Of a stretch of DNA of 64,000 bases, positions 26,717 through 36,551 are shown piece after piece. The position numbers and the translations under genes are program-made. The stretch lies in NCBI RefSeq assembly GCF_002954405.1, contig NZ_MQWC01000004.1:780065-844064 (forward strand), read 5' to 3'. The notes beneath the pieces are model-generated. The model was not told where the DNA came from, ran no database searches, and saw only the letters and a program-made list of their open reading frames with translations. The DNA is from Salinibacter sp. 10B. GTDB taxonomy: Bacteria; Bacteroidota; Rhodothermia; Rhodothermales; Salinibacteraceae. Positions within the stretch are counted from its first letter, which is position 1, and the number at the start of each line of letters is the position of its first letter.

Positions 26717-27700
26717 TCACCCCACCGACGCCCTCAGTCGTCGCTGGGCCACCACGGCCGCCCCGACTGGTCCCGCATCATCGCCAAGCTCCGCCGGTAC
26801 AATCCGAATTTGCTCCGCCCCTCGCCGCTGCAGGTAGTGCTGCCGTGCCGTCCGTTCGATCGGTTTCAGAAACGACTCGCCGAGCCGCTCCACCACTCCG
26901 CCGCCGTACACGATAATCTCGGGATCGAGTACGTTCACCAGGTTGGCCGTCAAGATGCCCAGGTAGTACTGTGCATTCTGAAGGACCTCCTCCATCAGCA
27001 GATCTTCCGCCTCCAGCGACGCTTCGATGACGCTGCTGGTGAGTTTCTTCTTGCCCTTGTCCTCCATAATTTCGAAGACCTCCGTCTCGCGTCCCTTTTC
27101 CATCTCCTCGTGGATGATGGCCTCCATTGCCGTCTTGCTGGCGTAGGCCTCAACGCAGCCGTCCCGCCCACATCCGCAGGTTCGGCCATGCGGCTTGACG
27201 ATCACGTGCCCAATCTCGCCGGCCGCTCCGCGCCAGCCATGATGCGGTGCCCCATCGATAATGAGTCCGCCCCCGATGCCGGTGCCCACGAAAATCCCGA
27301 TCATGTCCAGCGCCCCCTTGCCTGCCCCGTGCACATGCTCCCCTACGACCCCGACGTTTACGTCATTGTCTACCATGACCGGAATACCGAACCGGTCGTG
27401 CAACGCCTCCCCAAGCGGCACGTTGTCCCACCCCAGGTTTGGTGCCGACCGGACGATGCCGGTCTCTTCTTCCACCGCCCCGGGCGCCCCGATACAGATG
27501 GCAGAAAAATCGCTTGCTTCTGCGTCCATCTTTTCGAAGACTGTCCGGATGGTCTTCTCGATTCGGTCGAGGACTGCTTCTATGCCCTTTTCAGGGCGCG
27601 TCTTTTTCTTTTTCGACTTCAGTATCTCTCCGTCGCGAACGGCGGCAGCCTCGATGTTCGTTGCTCCGAGATCAACACCAATGATTATTGGGACTGTCAT
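26717..27700 (-). CDS. ROK family sugar kinase (glucokinase-like)
   Basis: A 327-aa kinase of the ROK family. The phosphate loop is DLGATN (10-15), and the Zn-binding signature GHVIVKPHGRTCGCGRDGCVEAYAS is complete with three cysteines and a histidine. GTGIGGGLIIDG precedes it. It is expected to phosphorylate glucose (or N-acetyl sugar) in the cytosol. A Lys-rich stretch (KSKKKKTR) near residues 29-36 is unusual for this acidic proteome. The 3' end nearly meets the MFS gene. Confidence 0.88.
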   Translation of the reverse strand: MTVPIIIGVDLGATNIEAAAVRDGEILKSKKKKTRPEKGIEAVLDRIEKTIRTVFEKMDAEASDFSAICIGAPGAVEEETGIVRSAPNLGWDNVPLGEALHDRFGIPVMVDNDVNVGVVGEHVHGAGKGALDMIGIFVGTGIGGGLIIDGAPHHGWRGAAGEIGHVIVKPHGRTCGCGRDGCVEAYASKTAMEAIIHEEMEKGRETEVFEIMEDKGKKKLTSSVIEASLEAEDLLMEEVLQNAQYYLGILTANLVNVLDPEIIVYGGGVVERLGESFLKPIERTARQHYLQRRGAEQIRIVPAELGDDAGPVGAAVVAQRRLRASVG

Positions 27701-27935
27701 AGCCGATCGAGATGGATTATAAATAGAATAGACGCCTGACGTAATCAGGGGCAGATCGCCTCCGATGCCCGCCCGGCCGTGCTCAAAAGGACGCTGTCAC
27801 AGAAGACGCAGACAAGTGCCCATCGGTTCGGGTTGCAATGCGATGATCGACCGTAATATTTTCAACGACTGGTCGGGGGCCACAGAAAATCATTGTGCAT
27901 AGATGCTCACTCTTCTCGTCATCGCTCCCTCCGCC

Positions 27936-28403
27936 ATGATTCACCAGGATGTTCTCATGCGGCAGATTCGGCAGTTCACGAAAGCCATTGCCACCCTCCT
28001 CGGGCAGTCGCACCGCGAGCAGCCGGACGAAACGCTGCGGATGATTGATCAGGCCTGCAAGGACCACCTCGACGGCTCGGCCGAAGCCCTCCGCACCCTC
28101 CCGCCCAGTACTCTTCTGGAGCTGTGCCACGAGGGGAATCGGTTTGTGCCGGAGGCCGCCGAATCGCTTGCCCAAACGCTGCAGGAGATGGGCGAGGCCC
28201 ACAGGGAACGCGACGAGCCCGAAAAGGCCGGCGCGTGTTTTGCCCGCTCGCTGATCCTCTACCGCCGCATGCTGGAGGACCCGGACGCTCCGGTGTCGTG
28301 GCAGATCGGCACCACCGTCGCGGCTCTTTCTGAGCGTGTCGATTCGTTTCCTGTGGACGACGCCGCGCAAGATGCACTCGACGCCTTACGCAACGCCGAT
28401 TGA
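27936..28403 (+). CDS. DUF6483-like helical protein
   Basis: From the ATG at 27936 the 155-aa product is all helical. It opens MIHQDVLMRQIRQFTKAIATLLG, the pattern that starts DUF6483 proteins, and contains a TPR-like segment (AESLAQTLQEMGEAHRERDEPEKAGACFARSLILYRRML). No signal peptide or catalytic motif is seen; the role is unknown. The frame extends upstream to 27903 without signs of translation. It converges on the ABC exporter gene. Confidence 0.65.
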   Translation: MIHQDVLMRQIRQFTKAIATLLGQSHREQPDETLRMIDQACKDHLDGSAEALRTLPPSTLLELCHEGNRFVPEAAESLAQTLQEMGEAHRERDEPEKAGACFARSLILYRRMLEDPDAPVSWQIGTTVAALSERVDSFPVDDAAQDALDALRNAD

Positions 28404-28439
28404 ATACGACTCGCGTCGCCCCCTCTCAGCGGTTGACGC

Positions 28440-30236
28440 CTATCCCTCCACCGCTTCTTCCTCCGGCATCCGGAACTGATACGAGGCCAACTCCCGATAG
28501 AGCCCCTCCTGCTGAACGAGGGACGCGTGGGTGCCGCGCTGCACGATCCGCCCGCGATCGAGCACGAAGAGGCGATCGGCGGCCTGCACGGTGGACAGGC
28601 GATGGGCAATGATAAAGGTCGTGCGCCCCTCCATGAGTCGCTCCAACGCCTCCTGCACGAGGGCTTCCGAAGCCGAGTCGAGCGAGGACGTGGCCTCGTC
28701 CAGCAAGAGCAGACGCGCATCCCGCAGAAGCGCCCGGGCAATGGCGATCCGCTGGCGCTGCCCCCCGCTCAGCTTCACCCCTCGTTCTCCCACCTCCGCC
28801 TCGTAGCCGTTCGGCAGACCGACGATAAAGTCGTGGGCGTTCGCGGCCCGGGCGGCCTCCACGATCGCCTGCTCGTCGGCCTCCAGCCGCCCGTACCGGA
28901 TGTTTTCGCGGATCGTGGTGTTGAAGAGGTGCACTTCCTGCGACACCGCCGCAATTTGTTCTCGCAACGACGCGCGCGTCACAGACCGAAGGTCGTGCCC
29001 GTCTACGGTGATCCGTCCGTCCTGGGGGTCGTAGAAACGGGGCACCAGACTCACGAGGGTCGACTTGCCCGCCCCGCTCGGGCCCACCAACGCCACCGTC
29101 TCTCCTGCCGCCACATCGAGGGATATGTCTCGGAGAACGGGGTGCCCCTCGTCGTACGCAAACGTCACCGCCTCAAAACGAACCCGTCCCTGTAGGCGGG
29201 GAAGCGAAAAAGCGTCGGGGGCATCCTGCAGCTCCGGCGTCGTATCCAAAAGCTCGAAGAGCCGTTCCGTCGCCCCTGCAGCACTGTTGAAGGTCGTATA
29301 GAGACGCGACACCCCGCTGACACTGCGGGCGATGTTAAAGGCATAGAAGATAAACGCTACGAGGTCCCCTTCCGTCAAGCGTCCCGCCAGTACCTCTACC
29401 CCACCATACCAGAACACGGCCACGAGCGCCGCAAAGAAGAGCAGGCCGACCGTGGAGGTGAACAGCGTCGACACCAGCACGCGGTACTTCGCCGTGTCGA
29501 AAAGATCCTCCACAGCCTCGTTGTACCGCCCGACCTCGTGGCCGGAGCGGGCAAAGGCCTTCACGACGCGAATGGCCGCCAGCGCCTCCTCCGCCACAGC
29601 CGTCGTATCCGCCAGACGGTCCTGAATCCGTCGCGACAATGCCCGGATCTTGCGCCCAAAGTAGACGGCAAACCCACTGACGGCAGGCACGACAAGAAAG
29701 ATAATCATGCTGAGCCGCCAGTTCAGCAGCACCATGAGCACCACTGACCCCGTGAGCGAAAGTGACTGTGTGAGGAGCTCCGACAGCGCCTTCGTCACCG
29801 CATTGCGGACCGATCCCACATCGTTGGTGAGACGAGACGTGAGGTCGCCCGTACGATGATTGGCGAAGAACCGGAGGCTCTGCCGATGAAGGTGGCGGTA
29901 CACCCGCTTCCGAAGATCCGTTACGACGCGCTCCCCCGTCCACTCCAACAGGTAGTTGCCCCCGAACGACAGCGCGGCCCGCAACACGAATAAGACGACG
30001 AGCCCGATCGTGAGACGATCGAGGAGCGCGCGATCCCCCTCTCGAAAGACCGCATCCACCAGCTCCCGGAGTCCGAGCGGCACGATGAGGGCAACCAGCG
30101 CGCCTAGAGCAGTACACACGAGGGCAACGGCGAGACGACGCCAGTAGGGACGGCTCAACCGAAAGATGCGCCGAAGGGCCGTCCACAGCCGCTCCGGGCG
30201 GAGGGACTGTTCACTGGAGGAGGGGGCGTCCGCCAT
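28440..30236 (-). CDS. MsbA-like ABC exporter (fused permease and ATPase)
   Basis: A 598-aa half-transporter: six membrane helices (about 30-330) followed by an ABC ATPase with Walker A GPSGAGKST, Q-loop, signature LSGGQRQR, Walker B LLLLDEATSSLD and a switch His (IAHRLST). It forms a homodimer that probably exports a lipid or hydrophobic compound. The pattern fits MsbA/ABCB type transporters. It is monocistronic, facing DUF6483 tail to tail. Confidence 0.92.
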   Translation of the reverse strand: MADAPSSSEQSLRPERLWTALRRIFRLSRPYWRRLAVALVCTALGALVALIVPLGLRELVDAVFREGDRALLDRLTIGLVVLFVLRAALSFGGNYLLEWTGERVVTDLRKRVYRHLHRQSLRFFANHRTGDLTSRLTNDVGSVRNAVTKALSELLTQSLSLTGSVVLMVLLNWRLSMIIFLVVPAVSGFAVYFGRKIRALSRRIQDRLADTTAVAEEALAAIRVVKAFARSGHEVGRYNEAVEDLFDTAKYRVLVSTLFTSTVGLLFFAALVAVFWYGGVEVLAGRLTEGDLVAFIFYAFNIARSVSGVSRLYTTFNSAAGATERLFELLDTTPELQDAPDAFSLPRLQGRVRFEAVTFAYDEGHPVLRDISLDVAAGETVALVGPSGAGKSTLVSLVPRFYDPQDGRITVDGHDLRSVTRASLREQIAAVSQEVHLFNTTIRENIRYGRLEADEQAIVEAARAANAHDFIVGLPNGYEAEVGERGVKLSGGQRQRIAIARALLRDARLLLLDEATSSLDSASEALVQEALERLMEGRTTFIIAHRLSTVQAADRLFVLDRGRIVQRGTHASLVQQEGLYRELASYQFRMPEEEAVEG

Positions 30237-30371
30237 AGATTCTGAGGCCGTTCAGGCGACGAGAAAGGAGGAGGCAACGAACCTTCTGTACCTGCCTCGC
30301 GCCTTAAGGATTCGGCCCGCCCCTCCGAAGCGTCCTGCTCAAAGCAACAGGACCGAAACATCCCATCTCCT

Positions 30372-31205
30372 CTACTCTGCCTGCAGATGGAGATCCCCGC
30401 TGAAGCTCTCAAACGCAATCATCGGTCCCCCACCGGCAACCGAGACCGTTCCGTCACTCTGCGCCGAAGAGTCCGGCAGGGGAAAATCTGAACGAAGGCC
30501 CCCGCCCCACCCAAAGTCGGTGCGAAGATCGAACGACGCGTCGGCCGGAAGGATGATGTTGGCACTTCCCGAAAAGCTTGCAAACTCATGCCCGTGGAGC
30601 GGCGGCTCAAGCGTCACCCTCGCGTCCCCCGAAAAAGTGGCAAACGTCACCCCGCCCCGCACGCCGTCGGCTTCAAGGGATCCGGAAAACGTCGCGACGG
30701 TGATGTCGCCCGCCACGTTGCGAAGGTGAACAGGCGAAGAGGATCCTTCAACGGTGACCTCCCCCTTCAGGCCGCGCACCTCCACGGGCGCCTGCTCACT
30801 GGCCACCGATAGCGTGGCAGTGACAGGCACCTGCAAGGTGTAGTGCGACTCGGGACCGCTCGGCCCTCCAAATCCGAACAGGGCCAACAGTCCTCCCTCT
30901 CCCCCGCTTCCTCCCTCGGTGTGAATCCGAACACGACGGGCATTGCCCTCCATTCGCACCCGCACGTTCTCAATCTCTTTCTTGCTTTCCCCCGTTATCT
31001 TTACGGCCGCCCGGACGCTCGACCGCTCCCAGGTCGTGACGCGCACGGACCCAGCCCCGACCTGAACCTCGACGGTTCCATCGGCATCCAGATCGGCCTC
31101 TTTCGTAATCGTACGGGACGACTGGGCCTGGACGGGCATTCCCACCAGAACGGAACAGAGCAGACACAGCCCCACCATCTGACGACGACTCACGGAAGTA
31201 ATCAT
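30372..31205 (-). CDS. DUF4097-like exported beta-helix protein
   Basis: The 277-aa product from the ATG at 31205 has a signal peptide (MPVQAQ) and a repetitive beta-rich body: VEVRGLKGEVTVEGSSSPVHLRN, DITVATFSGSLEADG, VTFATFSGDARVTLE, FASFSGSANIIL and FESFSGDLHLQ. Such FSGxxxxxx repeats are typical of DUF4097/DUF4098 head-GIN-type putative adhesins. An MITSVSRRQM leader starts at 31205; the upstream in-frame ATG at 31274 adds a non-signal stretch. It lies 320 bp downstream of the efflux operon on the same strand. Confidence 0.75.
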   Translation of the reverse strand: MITSVSRRQMVGLCLLCSVLVGMPVQAQSSRTITKEADLDADGTVEVQVGAGSVRVTTWERSSVRAAVKITGESKKEIENVRVRMEGNARRVRIHTEGGSGGEGGLLALFGFGGPSGPESHYTLQVPVTATLSVASEQAPVEVRGLKGEVTVEGSSSPVHLRNVAGDITVATFSGSLEADGVRGGVTFATFSGDARVTLEPPLHGHEFASFSGSANIILPADASFDLRTDFGWGGGLRSDFPLPDSSAQSDGTVSVAGGGPMIAFESFSGDLHLQAE

Positions 31206-31525
31206 GGAAATGTGCGGGATTGAATGATCGAAAAACGGCCCAAACACTCCTGCTCCCTCGTGGGCTTCCTGCACTCAACCGCCCTCCCTTGGATCGTGAA
31301 AAGAAACGCTGTTCAGCTGGGCAACGGTACCTATCCGGCCACACTACAACATCTACTGTTTACCGCAGGTCAGTCTGCACCCACCGGCCGCGTTCGCACG
31401 ACGAGGGCTTCTCCGTTTGCTTCCGGCCCATCCCGTCCCTCGATGCGAGATCCTTCCCGACAGAAGAGGACACCTCCGTCTGATATAGACCCGCTCGTGA
31501 CGTGCATAATGATCCCGAGTTGGTA

Positions 31526-32290
31526 CTAATTCTCTATCGCGATATCCACGTCGGCAAGTGCCGGTTCGTGAACCGTTTCGTCTCGCTCTAATCGCCCGTC
31601 GCGGAGGTGAATGATACGGCGCGCGTGGCGGGCAATGTCTTCCTCGTGGGTCACCAACAGAATCGTGTTGCCTCGACGATGCAGGGCCTCCAACAACTGC
31701 ATGATCTCCGCCCCAGTCTCTGTGTCCAGGTTGCCCGTCGGTTCATCGGCCAGCAGGAGGGCCGGACGATTGACGAGCGCGCGAGCCGTGGCCACCCGTT
31801 GCCGTTGACCGCCCGAAAGCTCATTGGGCCGGTGGTCGAGCCGGTCGCCCAGCCCAACGTCTCGAAGCACCTCGGCCGCCCGCTCACGGCGTTCCGCCCG
31901 GGACATCCCGGCGTAAATGAGCGGGAGTTCCGCATTGCGCAGGCAATTGACCCGGGGCAGCAGATTGAACGTCTGGAAGACGAACCCGATCTCCCGATTG
32001 CGGATTTCGGCAAGCTCATTGTCAGTAAAGGTGCTCACATCTTCCCCCCTCAGGTGATAGGTTCCACTCGTGGGGGTATCGAGGCAGCCGAGCATGTTCA
32101 TGAGCGTCGACTTTCCGGACCCGGAAGGCCCCATGACGGCCACATACTCCCCCTCCTCGACCGAGAGCGAGATGCCGTCGAGCGCCCACACCTCTTCACT
32201 CCCCATCATATACTGCTTCGTGAGATCCGAAATCTCGATAAGCGCTCGTTCGTCGCCGCGTGCTGTTCCGTTGGTTCTCTGAGCCACCAT
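31526..32290 (-). CDS. MacB/LolD-type ABC transporter ATPase
   Basis: The 254-aa ATPase has Walker [10 protein letters not shown], signature [15 protein letters not shown] and Walker [12 protein letters not shown], and the closing D-loop found in MacB/LolD enzymes. A Lys- or Arg-poor N-terminal tail of about 15 residues precedes EISDLTKQY. It is the last gene of a minus-strand operon and should energise the two separate permeases upstream. Confidence 0.93.
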   Translation of the reverse strand: MVAQRTNGTARGDERALIEISDLTKQYMMGSEEVWALDGISLSVEEGEYVAVMGPSGSGKSTLMNMLGCLDTPTSGTYHLRGEDVSTFTDNELAEIRNREIGFVFQTFNLLPRVNCLRNAELPLIYAGMSRAERRERAAEVLRDVGLGDRLDHRPNELSGGQRQRVATARALVNRPALLLADEPTGNLDTETGAEIMQLLEALHRRGNTILLVTHEEDIARHARRIIHLRDGRLERDETVHEPALADVDIAIEN

Positions 32291-32343
32291 GACTGTGGTC
32301 GGGATTGGGTCAAGAAATCCGCGATGATAACGCCCCGCTGCGC

Positions 32344-33714
32344 CTACTGGGAGGCCGCAACAACCTGTTCGCTTCCCTCGTCCTCCTCAGACGGCATCTG
32401 CACCTTGGTGCCCGGAGCCAAGTCCTGACTGACGGCCTCGTACGGTCCAGTGATGACACGGGCCCCCTCGTCAAGACCCGCACGGATCTCCATGTGCGTA
32501 TCGTCGGCAATCCCGGTGGTCACCTCCACCATGCGCGCAGTATCGGCCTCGGCCACAAACACCACCTTCCGCAAATCCTCCCCCCTCGACGCCTTCGCTC
32601 CGCTCGAGTCGGACGAGGTTCCGGAACGGACCTCATTGAAGTCGCGCACGGTTACGGCCTGGATGGGCACCGCCACGGCGTTGTCCACGGTCTCGGTCTG
32701 GATCTCGACCGACCCGCTCATGCCAGGACGAAGGACCGGGCCACCCATCTCCCGTGCCGGCACTTCAGGACGAGAAATGCCGCCACTCTCTCGTGTAGAA
32801 GCAGTCGCAGCGTTGGGATCGCCGAGCACGCGGATCGTGACTGGGAAATTGGTAACCTGCTGCTGACTGCCCTGATTTTCGATGCGCGCTGAGTTCGCAA
32901 TCTCCGTCACGGCCCCCTGGAAGGTGCGCTCGGGATAGGCGTCAATCTCGATCGAGGCCGTGTCCCGCGACTCCACGTTGACGACGTCGTTCTCATTGAC
33001 GTCCACCTCCATCTCCATACGGTCGAGCTGGGCGATGTTCATCATTTCCGTTCCGGCGCGCTGCGCAGTCCCCACCACGCGCTCTCCAACCTCCACTTCG
33101 AGCTTGCTCACCGTCCCGCTCATCGGGGCGTAAAGCCGTGTCTTTTCTAGCTGCTCCCGTGCGTCCTGCAGGCTCGCCTTTGCACTCTCAACCTGGTAGC
33201 GAGCCGACTGCAGCCGGGCCACGGCCTGCCGGTAGGCGGACTCGGCGTCCTGAAATTCGCTCTCTGAAATGACGCCCTTGTCGTAGAGCTTCTGCTTCCG
33301 CTGATAGGTGCGGCGCGTCTGCACCGAATCGGCTCGCCGCTCGGCCAGGGCCGCCTTTTGCTGGGACACCTGAGCGCGCTGTCGGTCGAGCTGCGCCTGG
33401 TAGTCGTCCGGCTTGAGGCGGGCGAGTAGATCGCCCTTCTGCACGGCGTCGCCCTCCTGCACCGGCAGGGCCACAATCTCCCCCGATACGTCGGGGCTAA
33501 TCGTGACCTCGACCTCCGGCTGCGCTCGCCCGAAGGCCGTCACTACCTGCGTGACGGTGCGGCGCTCGGCCCGCTCCGTTTCGATCGAGAGGCCTGGATC
33601 CTCGCCGCCGATCCACCCCATTCCCCATCCAATCCCCCCAAGAATGAGGACGACAGCCAGAAGGCCACCTCCCCAATAGAGAATGCGACGCGACGTGCTC
33701 GTTGCGGATGACAT
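32344..33714 (-). CDS. MacA-like periplasmic adaptor (HlyD family)
   Basis: From the ATG at 33714 the 456-aa adaptor has an N-terminal membrane anchor (about 11-33), a barrel-sandwich/lipoyl half ([29 protein letters not shown]), a long alpha-hairpin rich in Gln, Arg and Ala (about 95-195), the other lipoyl half ([20 protein letters not shown]) and beta-barrel and membrane-proximal domains. It should link the permeases to the TolC-like channel. It sits 54 bp upstream of the ATPase gene and 67 bp after the TolC-like gene. Confidence 0.92.
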   Translation of the reverse strand: MSSATSTSRRILYWGGGLLAVVLILGGIGWGMGWIGGEDPGLSIETERAERRTVTQVVTAFGRAQPEVEVTISPDVSGEIVALPVQEGDAVQKGDLLARLKPDDYQAQLDRQRAQVSQQKAALAERRADSVQTRRTYQRKQKLYDKGVISESEFQDAESAYRQAVARLQSARYQVESAKASLQDAREQLEKTRLYAPMSGTVSKLEVEVGERVVGTAQRAGTEMMNIAQLDRMEMEVDVNENDVVNVESRDTASIEIDAYPERTFQGAVTEIANSARIENQGSQQQVTNFPVTIRVLGDPNAATASTRESGGISRPEVPAREMGGPVLRPGMSGSVEIQTETVDNAVAVPIQAVTVRDFNEVRSGTSSDSSGAKASRGEDLRKVVFVAEADTARMVEVTTGIADDTHMEIRAGLDEGARVITGPYEAVSQDLAPGTKVQMPSEEDEGSEQVVAASQ

Positions 33715-33780
33715 GGTTGCGTAAGACGTAATTCGTGAAGTGTGAAAGGAACGATCCAACCCAAATCGGGCCCCCAAGGT

Positions 33781-35229
33781 CTACTCGTCCTGCTGCCCAA
33801 ACATGGGAGCGACCGGATTCAGGCGGCCGACGTGGTAATCGATTTGCTCCTGCTGAAAGAGAAGGTTGTAGCGCGCCCGCACCTGCTGGCTGGCCGCGTC
33901 TACGTAGTCACTGTTGGCGTTGCGAAGCTCGACGATCGATGCAGACCCAAGATTGTACCGCTCCTGGGTGGCCGTGCGAGCCTGCTCGGCCGCCCGGAGC
34001 CGCTTATTGGCCGCCTCCAGCTGCTGAACGGCGTTCTGATAGTCGAGGTAGGCCTGGCGGACCTGTAATGCCACCTGTTGCCGCTGGTCCTGGAGGGCGT
34101 ACTCCGCATTCTGCGCCTGCACCTGCGCTCGTTCGACCTGCGTATTGCGCTGCAGTCGGTCGAAAATCGGAATGTTCAGGCTGAGCGAGATACCACCGCC
34201 CCGGTTGTTGTCCAGCTGATTGCTAAAGCTCGGCGTGATGAATTCGTTGGGATTGTTGGGATCCGGAATCCGACCCCGACTCGTCCAGTCGGTTCCGTAG
34301 CTGCCGCCCACCGACAGGCTCGGATAGTAGGAGGACCGTGCCGACTGAATGCCATGCTCCGCAGCACGGCGCTCCTGCTTGGCAACCTCTAGGTCGAGAC
34401 GATTCTCAAAGGCCTCGTCGATGAGGGCCGACAATTCGTAGGTCTTCTCCCCCAATGCTCCCTCCTGTACCTCTGGCACCGCAAACGTATATGCCCGGCG
34501 GGGATTCAACTGGAGCGTCTGAATGATGCGGGTCCGATTCACCTCGCGTTCTCGTTTGGCCTGCAGAAGCTGCTGCTCGGCGTCGGCCACGTCGGCCTGC
34601 TGCTGATACAGATCCGACACCGGCCGGGAGCCCGCATCCACAAACTCCTGGATCTGCTGAAGTTGCTGGCGTCGTGCCTGCAGGGCCTCACGCCGGACTC
34701 GTACGTTTTCCCGACTCTCCACGAGCGCAATAAACTGCTCCATCACCGTGAACACCACCTCTCGACGCGTTCGGCGCAGGTCCTGCTCGCTCGCCCGTGC
34801 CTGATCGTTCGCCTGTCGAAGGGAAGCAACATTCTCGAACCCGTTGAAAAGCGTGATGCTCGACCGACCACTCAGGTTAAAGAAGTCCGTCGAGCGAGTC
34901 GTAAAGTCCCCGGTTACCTGACTAAAGTTGCGACCAAACCGTCGGGACAGATCCGACGTCACGTTCAGGTTCGGGGCAAAGTCCATCCATTCGGCCTGCA
35001 CCTGCACATTGGCCTCGCTCGCACCGGCCTGAGCACGTTTGATGTCGGTGTTCTGATCAAGAGCGATACGCACGGCCTCGTTGAAGGCAATCTGTGTGGT
35101 GTCCACGGAGGCAGGAGCCGTGCTCTGCTGGGCGCGACTGACCTCCGTCAGCCCCCCAATCAACAGAAGCATCAATCCAACTCCTCCCCACGTGGCAATG
35201 GCGAGACAAGAACGAAAGCGTTGAGGCAT
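33781..35229 (-). CDS. TolC-like outer membrane efflux channel
   Basis: The 482-aa product from the ATG at 35229 has a signal peptide (VSRAQQ) and two OEP repeats, each made of long coiled-coil helices with periodic Arg and Gln (for example RENVRVRREALQARRQQLQQIQ and QQVALQVRQAYLDYQNAVQQLEAA) and short strand segments. Its place between the adaptor and permease genes supports a tripartite MacAB-TolC-like pump that spans the envelope. Confidence 0.92.
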   Translation of the reverse strand: MPQRFRSCLAIATWGGVGLMLLLIGGLTEVSRAQQSTAPASVDTTQIAFNEAVRIALDQNTDIKRAQAGASEANVQVQAEWMDFAPNLNVTSDLSRRFGRNFSQVTGDFTTRSTDFFNLSGRSSITLFNGFENVASLRQANDQARASEQDLRRTRREVVFTVMEQFIALVESRENVRVRREALQARRQQLQQIQEFVDAGSRPVSDLYQQQADVADAEQQLLQAKREREVNRTRIIQTLQLNPRRAYTFAVPEVQEGALGEKTYELSALIDEAFENRLDLEVAKQERRAAEHGIQSARSSYYPSLSVGGSYGTDWTSRGRIPDPNNPNEFITPSFSNQLDNNRGGGISLSLNIPIFDRLQRNTQVERAQVQAQNAEYALQDQRQQVALQVRQAYLDYQNAVQQLEAANKRLRAAEQARTATQERYNLGSASIVELRNANSDYVDAASQQVRARYNLLFQQEQIDYHVGRLNPVAPMFGQQDE

Positions 35230-35278
35230 AATGCAGGGTGTATTTGTGGAATGAAACGCAGAGTGCAGGACTGTCGAG

Positions 35279-36499
35279 TTACTCGTACCGAAGCGATTCA
35301 ATGGGATCAACGGAGGCGGCCTTGTACGCCGGATAAAGCCCGAAAACCAGGGCAATGACGCCGACGACGATCATGCTTCCAACGGCCCATCCCCATGGGA
35401 TTGAAGCTCCAATGTCGAAGTAGAAGGCCGTTCCGTTGCCCACGAGGACCCCGAGCGCAATGCCTAGCCCGCCGCCAATTAGACAGAGAAGCAGGGCCTC
35501 CAGGAGGAATTGCCCGAGGATGTGCCATCGCGTTGCCCCCACGGCCTTCCGAATCCCGATTTCCTTCGTTCGCTCCGTAACGGATACCAGCATGATGTTC
35601 ATAATGCCCACCCCCGCTGCCAGCAGCGCAATGGCCCCAATGCCCGCTCCGCCCAGCGTGAGGATGGAGGTGAACTGCTGAAAAGAGCTTTGCATGGTCT
35701 CGTTGGTCGAGATCTCGAAATTGTTCGGCTCGCCCGGCGGGACCTCACGGATCACGCGCATGTGTCCGATGACCTCGTTCTGTGCGGTCTGCATCTCGGC
35801 CATGCTCGGCGCACTCACACTGATCATCGAAATGTCGCGCTGGCCGCCCCCATACGACCGCAAAAGGTGCGTGATGGGCATGTACATGCGGGCGTCGAAG
35901 CTATTGCCGAGGAAGTTTCCTTTCGCCTTCAGAACCCCAACGACCTTATACTCGCCTCCCTCAATTTGCACCCATTTCCCCAGTGGCGACCGGGCCGGAA
36001 ACAGCTCCGAGGCAATATCCGGGGTAATGAGGGTCACCGCCCGAGCCTGCGTTACGTCGGCCTCCGTTAGGGACCGCCCCTTCTTCAACTGCCGACTAAA
36101 GTTGGTGAGCACGTGCTCGTTCGTGCCAATGACCCGAATATTTCCCTTGTCCGTCCGGCGCCCCTGAAACTGAGCGCGCCCCACGTCGAAAAACTCCTGC
36201 GGGGCCACCGGAAACGACACCCGCTCGGCAAGCCGCTCGACCTGGGCATGGGTGATGTCCGGCCGGGCTTCCGGGTCATCGCCCCCGAAGCTGATCACGG
36301 GATCTTTTGACACCGTGAAGGTGGACGACCCCAGAAGCTGCAACGAATCCTGGAAGTACGCATCAATTACATCGACCGCCGTCACCGACGTGACCACCGC
36401 AAAGATGCCAATCACCATCCCCAGCAGGGTCAGTGCCGAGCGCAGCTTGTTCGCGCGCAGGGCGTCGAGGGCTGAGCCGAAGGCTTCGCGAAGTCCCAT
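35279..36499 (-). CDS. MacB-like ABC permease, copy 1
   Basis: The 406-aa protein has the MacB topology: a first helix (LRSALTLLGMVIGIFAVVTSVTA), a large periplasmic MacB_PCD domain (about 45-260) and a C-terminal FtsX-type block of three helices (GGAGIGAIALLAAGVGIMNIMLVSVTERTKEIGIRKAVGAT, then two more). No ATPase is fused. The ATG at 36499 is the first of the MGLREAF opening. It and the next permease are diverged paralogues that could form a heterodimer. Confidence 0.9.
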   Translation of the reverse strand: MGLREAFGSALDALRANKLRSALTLLGMVIGIFAVVTSVTAVDVIDAYFQDSLQLLGSSTFTVSKDPVISFGGDDPEARPDITHAQVERLAERVSFPVAPQEFFDVGRAQFQGRRTDKGNIRVIGTNEHVLTNFSRQLKKGRSLTEADVTQARAVTLITPDIASELFPARSPLGKWVQIEGGEYKVVGVLKAKGNFLGNSFDARMYMPITHLLRSYGGGQRDISMISVSAPSMAEMQTAQNEVIGHMRVIREVPPGEPNNFEISTNETMQSSFQQFTSILTLGGAGIGAIALLAAGVGIMNIMLVSVTERTKEIGIRKAVGATRWHILGQFLLEALLLCLIGGGLGIALGVLVGNGTAFYFDIGASIPWGWAVGSMIVVGVIALVFGLYPAYKAASVDPIESLRYE

Positions 36500-36551
36500 A
36501 TCGCGGAGAAGTGTCGTTGAAAGGTGCCAAAGGGTGCTCTGCCGAAGACGA